NCBI GenBank assembly: GCA_031275955.1
Contig: JAISNZ010000134.1
Coordinates: forward strand, 1-21,671
Source: Desulfovibrio sp.
GTDB taxonomy: Bacteria; Desulfobacterota; Desulfovibrionia; Desulfovibrionales; Desulfovibrionaceae
Reading direction: 5' to 3'
Length of the DNA: 21,671 nt
Of this stretch, positions 15,189 to 21,671 are shown one piece after another. Position 1 is the stretch's first letter, and the number at the start of each line of letters is the position of its first letter. A program made the translations under genes and the position numbers. The notes below the pieces were generated by a model, which was not told where the DNA came from, ran no database searches, and was given only the letters and a program-made list of their open reading frames with translations.

Positions 15189-15851
15189 TCACTTAAGAAT
15201 GCTGGCAATGATCCTGTCCACGGAAACAATGCCCACCAGTTGTTCCCGCAGTTTCAGAAGACCCGCCACAAAATCGACGTTAATACCGAGATGGGCTTCA
15301 ATGCCCCAGTCAATATCGCTCTGCCGCACCCGGTACATGGTGTGGACGCGTTCAATGATCATTCCCAGCTGCAGCCCCTGCCGCCGGCAGACGATGATGA
15401 ACTTGTCCTCGCCGAGGCGCGGACTGCCCACCGCCAGGAGATCGCGCAGATGGACAAGGGGAGTGACCTTGCCCCTCAGGTTGATAACCCCCGCCACCAT
15501 GCGCGGGGCCGTCGGCAGCTTGGACACCGGCATGGTCCGGATAACCTCCTGCACGGCAACGGTTGGGATGGTAAATTCCTGATTTCCCAGGAAAAATCCG
15601 ACCATCTGCAATTCCTCGGCGTTGCGCAGCAGATCTTCCAGGGGCTGTTCCCCGGCCATTTCCTGGTGCAGATCCTGGGCGGCCTCCGGGGGGGAGGCGA
15701 CGTCAATGCCGAGTTTGTGCAGAAACTCGCCCTCTCCCATCCCCAGGTACTTGTCCATGAAAGCCCGTTCCGCAGGGGAAAAGGAACCGCCTCCGGCCTT
15801 CTGGGCGGAAAAGTTCTGTTCCGTGAAATACTCTTCAGGACTTTTATTCAT
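15189..15851 (-). CDS. cheW: CheW-type coupling protein with an N-terminal extension
   Basis: This 220-residue protein couples receptors to CheA. The CheW domain covers about 78-220, with GNQEFTIPTVAVQEVIR, TAPRMVAGVINLRGKVTPLV and LGMIIERVHTMYRV (quoted in parts: VQEVIR, GVINLRGKVTPLV). The first ~77 residues are an addition to the usual ~150-160 residue CheW; they are acidic and predicted helical, with no motif I know. The start overlaps the parA stop by ATGA, so parA and cheW are translationally coupled. In vibrios the ParC-ParP pair is encoded together and ParP carries a CheW-like domain, so this protein could combine CheW and ParP roles; that is inference. Confidence 0.92.
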   Translation of the reverse strand: MNKSPEEYFTEQNFSAQKAGGGSFSPAERAFMDKYLGMGEGEFLHKLGIDVASPPEAAQDLHQEMAGEQPLEDLLRNAEELQMVGFFLGNQEFTIPTVAVQEVIRTMPVSKLPTAPRMVAGVINLRGKVTPLVHLRDLLAVGSPRLGEDKFIIVCRRQGLQLGMIIERVHTMYRVRQSDIDWGIEAHLGINVDFVAGLLKLREQLVGIVSVDRIIASILK

Positions 15852-16639
15852 AATTCCATAATCTCTTTTGCGAGGTCCTCATACTCCTGGGCGCCCCGGC
15901 TGTCGGGAAAAAGTTCATAAATCACCCTGCCCTGGGCGCTGGCATCGCGGAAGTGGGTGTCCATGCCGATGACCGTTCTGAACATGCTGTCCCGCATCTT
16001 CAGGTCCAGGAGCTCCAGAACCCGCGCGCAGGCCCTGGCCCGCTTGTCGTGCAGGGTGGGCAGCACCCTGTAGCAGATGGGAGCGGGCAACACCTTGTTG
16101 AGCACCTTGATGGTGTCAAAAAGGAGCTTCAAGCCGTGCAGGGCCAGAAAATCAGTCTGGATGGGCACCACCAGCAGATCGCAGGCCACCAGGGCGTTCA
16201 CCAGCAGAATCCCCACATGGGGCGGACAGTCCAGCAGGATAAAATCATATTCGCCCCGCACATGCCCCAGGGATTGCTGCAGAATGGCTCCCTTGCCCTT
16301 GCGGTTGCGCAGATCCACCTCCAGTTCCGCCAGACGGATGGTGGCCGGCACCACGTCAAACTCCTGCGTGGGATGGTGCTGGCGGATGGAATCCCACAAT
16401 TTCCCCGGTTCCGGCCGGTCTTCCGCAAAGATGTCGTTGGCGGAAGAGGTCAGTTCATCCGGATAGTAGCGCAGATGCACGGAGGCGCAGGCATGGGGAT
16501 CCAGATCCAGCAACAGGACGCGCTCTCCCATCCTGGTCAGGGCGGAGGCCAGGGTCACAGCGGTGGTTGTCTTACCCACGCCCCCTTTCTGGTTGGCGAT
16601 GGCGATCACCCGCGCGGTCCGTGTCTCTGGCGTGCTCAT
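15848..16639 (-). CDS. parA: ParA-family ATPase of the chemotaxis cluster
   Basis: This 263-residue deviant Walker-type ATPase resembles the ParC/PpfA proteins that place chemosensory arrays in the cell rather than plasmid partition proteins, since no ParB gene or parS-like repeats accompany it. Motifs: KGGVGKTT (18-25, with the signature Lys 18), LLLDLDPHACAS, and the Walker B region FILLDCPPHVG. It needs ATP and probably nucleoid DNA or a polar partner. ATG 16639 has AGGGGG just upstream; the frame is open further upstream into cheR but without homology. It begins 5 bases after the cheR stop. The position within che genes, between cheR and cheW, is the best evidence for its role. Confidence 0.92.
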   Translation of the reverse strand: MSTPETRTARVIAIANQKGGVGKTTTAVTLASALTRMGERVLLLDLDPHACASVHLRYYPDELTSSANDIFAEDRPEPGKLWDSIRQHHPTQEFDVVPATIRLAELEVDLRNRKGKGAILQQSLGHVRGEYDFILLDCPPHVGILLVNALVACDLLVVPIQTDFLALHGLKLLFDTIKVLNKVLPAPICYRVLPTLHDKRARACARVLELLDLKMRDSMFRTVIGMDTHFRDASAQGRVIYELFPDSRGAQEYEDLAKEIMEL

Positions 16640-16644
16640 GCCCC

Positions 16645-17706
16645 CTATGCCTCTTTGCGGTAAACAATGGTCCCTGCGTGATATTCCGGTTTGAAAGCCC
16701 GCGAGATGTTGTGCAGGGATTCCGAGTGGCCGATGAGGAGGCACCCGCCCGGCAGAAGGTTATCATAAAAAGATTCAATGATCTGCTTTTTCATCTCGTC
16801 GTCAAAATAAATGATCACGTTGCGGCAAAAGATGATCTGCGAGCGCTCCACGCGCCGGATCAGGAGCTTGTCGCTCAGGTTGATGTGCCCGAAGGAGACG
16901 AGCCGTTTCAGCTTGGCGTCAATATGGAACTCAGCGTTATCCTTGGTGAAATAGCGGTCAATGATGCCGGCAGGCGTGGTCCGCAGGGCGTACTCGCTGT
17001 AAACCCCCTTGCGGGCCGCGGCCAGCACCGCCTCGGAAAGATCGTTGGCCGTGATCTTGATGTCCCAGGAGGCAATCTCGCTCCTGAGCGCCTCGTTGAG
17101 GATGATGGCCAGGGTGTACGGCTCCTCTCCGGTGGAACAGCCCGCGGACCAGACGCGCAGCTTGCGCAGGCCGGATTTGCGCAGCTTGTCCAGCTCCGCC
17201 TTGAGCACAACGTCCTGAAAGACCTGAAGCTGGGGGGGATTGCGGTAGAAGCTGGTCTCGTTGGTGGTGATGACTTCAAAAAGCTTGATGAGTTCCGCCT
17301 GCTTGCCAACGTCAAAGCGCAGATAGTAGTAATATTCCCCGAAGGTCTTCAGGTTCAGTTCCTTGATGCGGTTGCTCAGGCGGTTTTCAATAAGGTATTT
17401 CCGGTTTTCCGCGATATAGATTCCGCATTTTTCATAAATAAAATCCCGCAATTGAATAAACTCCTCCGGAGAGACCCGGATGGTCCGCGTTCCCGCCACG
17501 GGACTCAGGCCGGCGGCGGGGGACAAGGGCGATTTGCCGGACAGGGGCGAGCCTGGTCCAAGGAGGGAGGACGGCGCCAGGGACGGGCGGGCGGACAAAA
17601 CGGATGGAGCGGACGGCTTGCCGGACAGGAGGGAAGCGCCGCCGGTCTGGCCGGGACGGGCGGTGGAGGGGGCGCTGAGGGGAGAAGATGGGGGAAACAG
17701 GGCCAT
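16645..17706 (-). CDS. cheR: Chemoreceptor methyltransferase CheR
   Basis: This enzyme uses S-adenosylmethionine to methylate glutamates on chemoreceptors, opposing CheB; 353 residues. The CheR helical domain begins near 78 (SPEEFIQLRDFI), with TNETSFYR at 148-155. The SAM site is WSAGCSTGEEPYT (186-198), and CRNVIIYF (294-301) and LLIGHSESL (323-331) close the fold. The first ~72 residues are an unusual Pro-Ser-Leu-Gly-rich tail with repeated short SPLS / PSLAPSS-like pieces, probably disordered. ATG 17706 is preceded by AGGAG 8 bases away and lies 2 bases after the HEAT gene stop, so the start with the tail is well supported. No tetratricopeptide output domain is present. Confidence 0.95.
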   Translation of the reverse strand: MALFPPSSPLSAPSTARPGQTGGASLLSGKPSAPSVLSARPSLAPSSLLGPGSPLSGKSPLSPAAGLSPVAGTRTIRVSPEEFIQLRDFIYEKCGIYIAENRKYLIENRLSNRIKELNLKTFGEYYYYLRFDVGKQAELIKLFEVITTNETSFYRNPPQLQVFQDVVLKAELDKLRKSGLRKLRVWSAGCSTGEEPYTLAIILNEALRSEIASWDIKITANDLSEAVLAAARKGVYSEYALRTTPAGIIDRYFTKDNAEFHIDAKLKRLVSFGHINLSDKLLIRRVERSQIIFCRNVIIYFDDEMKKQIIESFYDNLLPGGCLLIGHSESLHNISRAFKPEYHAGTIVYRKEA

Positions 17707-17708
17707 GA

Positions 17709-19637
17709 TTAGTCTCCTGTTTGCAGACGGATGGAATTGATGGCCTGTTCCGCCGCTTCCTGCAAATCCGGATCGGGATTTTCCAGAAAGGGCAGAATCG
17801 CCTGGAAGGCTGCCTCTCCTCCGATTTTCCCAAGGGATTCAATGGATTTGATGACAACAAGATGATTTTCGCCGCCCAGCATCTCGACGAGCCGTTCCGT
17901 GGCTTCCCGGACGCCCTGCTCGCCCAGGCGTTCGATGCAGCGGGCCTGCACCCATGGGGCCGGGTCGTCCAGTCCCCGGAACAGGCCGGGAATGAAGCGG
18001 GGATCCGCGAGGGCGCCCAGGGTGTCCACCACAGCCAGCCGCACTTCCCTGTTTTCATCCCCCAGGCGCTCTTCCAGAAGGGCGAAGAGCTCATCGGACA
18101 GGACCCCGCCCCGGCCGAAGGACTCCACCGCCACCTTGCGCACGTCCGGGGAGGGATCGCTCAGGGCGGCCCGGAGTTCCTTGCTGAATTTTTCGCGATC
18201 AAAGTGGCTCAAGGCGTAGATGGCCATCAACCGCTGGGTGGGGTCGCTGTTGCGGGTCAGCTCCCGGAAAAATTCCTCCAGTTCAGGCGTGCGCAGATGG
18301 ATGAGGGCCTCCAGGGCCGCCTCCTTCACGTCGTCATAGGGATGGGTCAGCAGATCGATGATCCGTTCCTGCACCTTGCGGCTTTCGCCGGTGCGGCCGA
18401 GGAAGAGGAGGGCGCCGCGCAGCACCGTGCCGTCGTCGTGGCGGTCAAGGATGTCCATGAAGAAACCCTGGTTTTCCCGGCCGGCGTGATTGGCCAGTTC
18501 CAGAACCATGTACCGCTGCATGTCGCGGGAGCGTTCCCAGAAGATTTCCATGAGCAGGGCCACGGCCCTCTGTTCATTAAGATAGAGCAAGGCGGCCAGG
18601 GCGATCTGGGCCACATGGTCTTCGCCCGCGCGCGCCGCCGCTTCGAGTTCCGGGATGCCGGCGGTTTTGATCAGGGCGGCCAGGATTGCCTGGATGCGGT
18701 CCTCGTCCTTTTCCGGGTCCAGGCCGGCCGCGAGTTTGAGAATGTTGGCCGTGGCGTCCGTTCCCTCGCCGCCGAGCACGGCGAAGCCCCGGAGCATGGC
18801 GTCCTGGATGTCGGTGTCCTCGTCCGTGAGGGCGGCGTTCATATAGCCGCGCAGGCGCCGGCAGCCCGCGGCGCCCAGGAGGCGCAGGGACTCGTCGCCC
18901 ATAATCTGGATGATGGCCTTGACGATTTTGTTGCACAGCGGCCTGGGGGAGGTGTCCAGACGTTTGAGCAGCAGGGGAATGGCCTTGATGTTGCCCATCT
19001 CGCCGAGGGCATCCACAATCATGGAGGCCACCAGATCCGTGGAATGCTGCAGGGCCTGAATCATGGCCCGGATGGAAGATTCCGCCTTGATCTTGATCAG
19101 GGATTCAATAACGGCGAACTGGACCCATTCCTCGTCCTGAAGGGCCTTGTTCAGGGCGTCGGCCGCTTCGGGGTAGGCCAGGACGCCGAGGCTGACCGCC
19201 GCCTGATAGCGGACATTGACCTCCGGATCATGCAGAAGGGCCTTGCACAGGGGAGGCACGGACAGGCTGGTGCCCATCGCCCCCAGGATGTCCGCGGCAA
19301 AGATGCGGATATCCGGGTCTTCGTCGCTCAAAAGGACGCGCAGGGCTTCAAAGTCGCTGGCCCCCAAGGCGCGGAGCATGTCCATGGCGATATTCCGTAT
19401 GGGGGCGTCCACCGAACGCAGCAGGGGGATGACGGCATTGACCACAACGGGCCCGCCGATCTTGCGCAACGCCCTGTCCACGGCCTCCTGCACACCGATA
19501 TTCGGACTGTCGATATGTTTGACCAGAAGGGGTATGGCCTCGCGCAGCTTTTCCGCGCCGGCGCGGTGCGCGCCTTCCCGGATGGATTCCGGATCATCGG
19601 CGGCGAGCAGGGTAAGGGGATCGATCTTTTGAGGCAT
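17709..19637 (-). CDS. HEAT-repeat protein of the chemotaxis cluster
   Basis: This 642-residue protein is made of HEAT/PBS-lyase-like helical pairs from end to end, each about 31-37 residues, so roughly 18 by length (my estimate). Typical units end in DPDIRIFAADILGAMG, DPSPDVRKVAVESFGRGG and NREVRLAVVDTLGALADP. No signal peptide, membrane segment or enzyme motif is seen, so it should be a cytoplasmic scaffold. ATG 19637 has GGAG 7 bases upstream; an ATG four codons earlier is less likely because it lies within the binding site. It sits between cheB and cheR and overlaps neither. Function is unknown; a link to array assembly or to CheB/CheR activity is an inference from position. Confidence 0.9.
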   Translation of the reverse strand: MPQKIDPLTLLAADDPESIREGAHRAGAEKLREAIPLLVKHIDSPNIGVQEAVDRALRKIGGPVVVNAVIPLLRSVDAPIRNIAMDMLRALGASDFEALRVLLSDEDPDIRIFAADILGAMGTSLSVPPLCKALLHDPEVNVRYQAAVSLGVLAYPEAADALNKALQDEEWVQFAVIESLIKIKAESSIRAMIQALQHSTDLVASMIVDALGEMGNIKAIPLLLKRLDTSPRPLCNKIVKAIIQIMGDESLRLLGAAGCRRLRGYMNAALTDEDTDIQDAMLRGFAVLGGEGTDATANILKLAAGLDPEKDEDRIQAILAALIKTAGIPELEAAARAGEDHVAQIALAALLYLNEQRAVALLMEIFWERSRDMQRYMVLELANHAGRENQGFFMDILDRHDDGTVLRGALLFLGRTGESRKVQERIIDLLTHPYDDVKEAALEALIHLRTPELEEFFRELTRNSDPTQRLMAIYALSHFDREKFSKELRAALSDPSPDVRKVAVESFGRGGVLSDELFALLEERLGDENREVRLAVVDTLGALADPRFIPGLFRGLDDPAPWVQARCIERLGEQGVREATERLVEMLGGENHLVVIKSIESLGKIGGEAAFQAILPFLENPDPDLQEAAEQAINSIRLQTGD

Positions 19638-19664
19638 GGCAGACTCCATACAAATATAGCGTCA

Positions 19665-19701
19665 CATCCAGAGCGGATGGCGCGTCGCCGGCCGCGCCGG
19701 C
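19665..19701 (-). other. Two small hairpins between cheB and the HEAT gene
   Basis: In the 65-base gap, GCCGGC (19687-19692) pairs with GCCGGC (19696-19701) around CGC, and CATCC (19665-19669) pairs with GGATG (19675-19679). No T-run follows. They may lower readthrough or protect the mRNA end after cheB; chance is possible in such GC-rich DNA. Confidence 0.35.
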
Positions 19702-19702
19702 T

Positions 19703-20788
19703 TCAGCGGACCACCGCGGCGACAATGGCCGCGGCGATATCGTCCAAATCCACAATCTCATCGGCAAGATGGAAATCCACCAGGGCCTTGGGCATACCGT
19801 AGACCACGCAGGTGGCCTCACTCTGGGCTATGGCGTAACCGCCTTTGCTCTTCAGGACCTTCGTTCCCTCCAGACCGTCGTTGCCCATGCCCGTCAGCAT
19901 GACGCAAAACGAGCGCGGACCCAGGGCCAGGCCCACGGTTTCCATCAGCACGTTGGCCGAAGGCTTGTACAGGGCGTCCCGGGGCTCTTCCGTAACCACG
20001 GCCATGAGCGCGCCCTTGCGGTTTTCCAGGCGCAGGTGCCGGCCGCCGGGACAGACGTAGGCCGTGCCGGCCTTGACGCGTTCCAGCGGCTCGGCCTCCT
20101 TGACGGCGATCTGGCTCTCGTTGTTCAGGCGGGCGGCAAAGGGGCCGGTAAAGGTCGCCGGCATGTGCTGCGCTATGAGGATGGGCACGGGAAAGGCGGC
20201 GGGAATGGCGGAAAGGATTTTCTGCACCGCCGGCGGGCCGCCGGTGGACACCCCGATGGCCACCACATCGTAGCGGAAGCCGCTGCAGGGAAGGACCACG
20301 GGCATGGACCGCCGGGAAACGGGCGCTGCCGGCGGCGCGGCGTGGGATGCCGCCGGAGGGGAGGAGAGGGACTTGCGGTGGACGAGACGGATAAAGGCCT
20401 TGCGCCTGGCCAGGGCTTTCAGTTTCGCCGGCAGGTCGCGCTGGATCCAGCTCAAGTCCGAACCGGCCGGGCCCTTCGGGATGAAATCCAGGGCGCCGAG
20501 TTCCAGAGCCTTGAGGGTGGTATGGGCTCCTTCGTCGGTCAGAGAGCTGACCATGAGGACCGGGCAGGGGGACTCGGCCATGATGCGCTTCAGGGCGGTA
20601 ATGCCGTCCATGCGGGGCATTTCCACGTCCATGGTCACCACGTCGGGGTCCAGGGAACGCGCCAGGGCAACGCCTTCCTCCCCGTTCCTGGCCTGTCCCA
20701 CCACCTGGATATCCGGGTCCTTTTCCAGGGCGGCAACCATGGAGTGGCGGGCAAAGGCTGAATCGTCAACAATCAAAACTTTCACCAC
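19703..20788 (-). CDS. cheB: Chemoreceptor methylesterase / response regulator CheB
   Basis: This enzyme removes methyl groups from (and deamidates) chemoreceptors when phosphorylated by CheA; 361 residues. The receiver domain (1-125) has D8-D9 and phospho-acceptor D54 in VTMDVEMPRMDG. A Pro-Ala-rich linker (about 138-165) leads to the esterase domain with catalytic S181 (GVSTGGP), H208 (AQHMP) and D304 (MGNDG). The start is taken as GTG 20788 because GGAG lies 8 bases before it and it places the receiver normally; the next GTG codon is an equally good reading for the protein. It is the first gene of the che run, with an intergenic region and two tRNA genes upstream on the other strand. Confidence 0.94.
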   Translation of the reverse strand: MVKVLIVDDSAFARHSMVAALEKDPDIQVVGQARNGEEGVALARSLDPDVVTMDVEMPRMDGITALKRIMAESPCPVLMVSSLTDEGAHTTLKALELGALDFIPKGPAGSDLSWIQRDLPAKLKALARRKAFIRLVHRKSLSSPPAASHAAPPAAPVSRRSMPVVLPCSGFRYDVVAIGVSTGGPPAVQKILSAIPAAFPVPILIAQHMPATFTGPFAARLNNESQIAVKEAEPLERVKAGTAYVCPGGRHLRLENRKGALMAVVTEEPRDALYKPSANVLMETVGLALGPRSFCVMLTGMGNDGLEGTKVLKSKGGYAIAQSEATCVVYGMPKALVDFHLADEIVDLDDIAAAIVAAVVR

Positions 20789-21027
20789 GGGAAATACTCC
20801 TTTGGGCGAACCCGGCACAGGCCGCCTCCTCATCATCAGGCCGGGACCTTGCCGCCGCGGCGGCGGCGCGGGAGGCCTCTGCCCGGGAACGGGTAGATGG
20901 CGTCCGGCAAAGGTATCTTCTCGGAAACACCATGCCACGGAATCGGCAAAGGCACAAGCCGGATGCCCTCAAAGGAGCGCGTCCTCCCGCGCCCCCTTTC
21001 TCCTGCCGCGAAAGGAAAGATTTTCTC
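20789..21027. other. Divergent spacer between cheB and tRNA-Pro
   Basis: No credible gene is seen. It should hold the che promoter on the - strand. I looked for sigma-54 (GG-N10-GC) and sigma-28 (GCCGATAA-type) sites: a partial GCCGATTC appears on the - strand but lacks its upstream half, so no promoter is assigned. A 14-base perfect palindrome, GCCGCCGCGGCGGC (20851-20864), lies about 63 bases before the cheB start. Confidence 0.4.
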
Positions 21028-21056
21028 TTGCTTCCGCGCCGGCCTTGACTTATAAA
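21028..21056 (+). promoter_or_regulatory. Probable promoter of tRNA-Pro
   Basis: TTGCTT (21028-21033) and TATAAA (21051-21056) are 17 bases apart, placing the start about 14 bases before the tRNA. A TTGACT at 21045-21050 is also near but has no good -10 at the right distance. Confidence 0.5.
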
Positions 21057-21076
21057 CCGGGAACCTCTCCGTCTGT

Positions 21077-21153
21077 CGGGATGTGGCTCAGTCTGGTAGA
21101 GCACTGCGTTCGGGACGCAGGGGCCGGAGGTTCAAATCCTCTCATCCCGACCA
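21077..21153 (+). tRNA. tRNA-Pro (anticodon CGG)
   Basis: A full cloverleaf can be drawn: acceptor CGGGATG with CATCCCG, D arm GCTC/GAGC with AGTCTGGTA, anticodon stem CTGCG/CGCAG with loop TTCGGGA (anticodon CGG, reading CCG codons), T arm GGAGG with TTCAAAT and CCTCT, discriminator A and an encoded CCA. The C1-G72 pair is usual for bacterial tRNA-Pro. Confidence 0.97.
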
Positions 21154-21195
21154 GAAGAAGGGGAAAGTCCTGCGGGAAACGCCGGGGCCGGGCGG

Positions 21196-21225
21196 TTGAC
21201 TTTTGCCGCCGCTTTCCCGTACAAG
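21196..21225 (+). promoter_or_regulatory. Probable promoter of tRNA-Lys
   Basis: TTGACT (21196-21201) and TACAAG (21220-21225) are 18 bases apart, which would start transcription a few bases before the tRNA at 21239. This suggests the two tRNAs are transcribed separately although they are only 85 bases apart. Confidence 0.5.
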
Positions 21226-21238
21226 GATTTGCGCTTCA

Positions 21239-21314
21239 GGGTCATTAGCTCAACTGGTAGAGCAGCTGACTCTTAATCAGGAGGTTGCAGGTTCGAGTCC
21301 TGCATGACCCACCA
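21239..21314 (+). tRNA. tRNA-Lys (anticodon CTT)
   Basis: The cloverleaf has acceptor GGGTCAT with ATGACCC, D arm GCTC/GAGC, anticodon loop CTCTTAA (anticodon CTT, reading AAG), T arm GCAGG with TTCGAGT and CCTGC, discriminator A and an encoded CCA. One end pair of the anticodon stem is G-G by my reading; the remaining pairs are sound. Confidence 0.96.
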
Positions 21315-21327
21315 ATTTGATGTTTAT

Positions 21328-21372
21328 CGAAGTCCGCCAAGGTTCACAAAAAGCCTTGGCGGACTTCGTTTT
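21328..21372 (+). terminator. Strong Rho-independent terminator after tRNA-Lys
   Basis: CGAAGTCCGCCAAGG (21328-21342) and CCTTGGCGGACTTCG (21354-21368) are exact reverse complements: a 15-pair stem with an 11-base loop, followed by TTTT (21369-21372). It starts 13 bases after the tRNA-Lys CCA. Confidence 0.85.
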
Positions 21373-21541
21373 AAGGGGCATTAAGGTGCGTTTGCGTCCA
21401 TCAAAAGTTGGCTCTTCGACGCTGACTGTGGAATGACGTGGTCCCCATAGTTTGACCTGCGGCGGGAAAGGGGCACGCTCATTCCCTCAGCCGACGGCGG
21501 ATAATGAGAGCGACTACAATACCGGTTCGGGCTGCTTGGCC
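21373..21541. other. Non-coding stretch, origin unclear
   Basis: No gene is seen in these 169 bases. Composition is less GC-rich than the surroundings. GGCTCTTCGACGCTGACTGTGG at about 21411-21432 (here only GGCTCTTCGACG is quoted as its core) has the look of the end of an insertion sequence, perhaps ISL3-type, but I am not certain of that. An imperfect hairpin CTCATT (21478-21483) / AATGAG (21503-21508) could end the - strand gene to the right. Confidence 0.35.
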
Positions 21542-21670
21542 CTATTTCTCCACCTGCTGCAGGATCATCTCCACCTCATCCAGGGAAAGGCCGGTGGCCT
21601 TGGCCAGTTGGTCGGAGGTGCGGCCCTTTTTCCCGCCGGCGAGGATGATTTCCCGCAGGAACTGGGGGGA
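21542..21670 (-). CDS. C-terminal end of an unknown - strand gene (partial)
   Basis: An open frame enters from the right edge and ends with TAG at 21542-21544, giving 42 residues that start SPQFLREIIL and end MILQQVEK. The piece GRTSDQLAKATGLSLDEVEMIL looks like a helix-turn-helix-type helical pair (quoted in part: TSDQLAKATGLSLDEVEMI), in which a small domain recognises DNA or a protein. The codon use fits the GC-rich genome, with G or C in most third positions. Without the rest, the family cannot be named; the start is outside the window. Confidence 0.6.
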   Translation of the reverse strand, partial: SPQFLREIILAGGKKGRTSDQLAKATGLSLDEVEMILQQVEK

Positions 21671-21671
21671 G

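Noticed and set aside
15848..16639. A plasmid partition (parAB) locus
   Set aside because: No parB gene or centromere-like repeats are present and the gene is embedded among che genes by overlap.
17721..19802. A 693-codon + strand frame opposite the HEAT gene
   Set aside because: Gly/Gln/His-rich translation typical of antisense reading of Leu/Ala/Asp-rich coding DNA; no ribosome binding site or homology.
20880..20970. A sigma-28-like GCCGATTC and a sigma-54-like TGGCAT upstream of cheB
   Set aside because: The first lacks the TAAA half at the right distance; the second lacks the -12 GC. Neither is good enough to call.

Overview
The window is GC-rich bacterial DNA. Its gene content fits a Gram-negative, motile anaerobe, most likely a Desulfovibrionaceae-type sulfate or sulfite reducer. 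The reasons are an outer-membrane lipid transport (Mla) operon, a flavin-bifurcating NfnAB pair, and a chemotaxis cluster that carries a ParA ATPase and a HEAT-repeat protein next to a multi-HPt CheA. That arrangement recalls the cheA3 cluster of Desulfovibrio vulgaris. The taxonomic guess is inference; no marker gene here proves it.

Left part, + strand (1-7008): an envelope operon. It runs mlaE (5' end missing), mlaF, a possible 31-codon ORF, mlaD, mlaC, mlaA, a PAP2 phosphatase, an ArnT/GT39-type glycosyltransferase with long disordered tails, and a hotdog thioesterase. Several genes overlap by ATGA or GTGA, so the set looks co-transcribed and translationally coupled. It joins phospholipid transport to probable lipid-linked sugar or lipid A chemistry.

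Middle, - strand (7221-11763, read right to left): dinB (DNA polymerase IV), then nfnA-nfnB (electron-bifurcating NADH-dependent ferredoxin:NADP+ oxidoreductase), then hbd (3-hydroxybutyryl-CoA dehydrogenase). The hbd gene converges on the envelope operon across a hairpin-rich gap (7009-7220).

Right part, - strand (11784-20788, read right to left): cheB, a HEAT-repeat gene, cheR, parA, a cheW with an N-terminal extension, cheY, a likely terminator, and cheA. There is no receptor (MCP), CheD, CheC, CheX or CheZ gene in the window. CheB and CheR would adapt receptors encoded elsewhere, CheA and CheW form the signalling core, CheY is the output, and ParA with the long CheW may position the arrays in the cell. 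CheA has two HPt domains with the phospho-acceptor His and a third HPt-like domain in which that His is replaced.

Far right, + strand: tRNA-Pro(CGG) and tRNA-Lys(CTT), each with its own likely promoter, then a 15-bp-stem terminator, about 170 bases without a gene, and the C-terminal end of a - strand gene that runs off the window.
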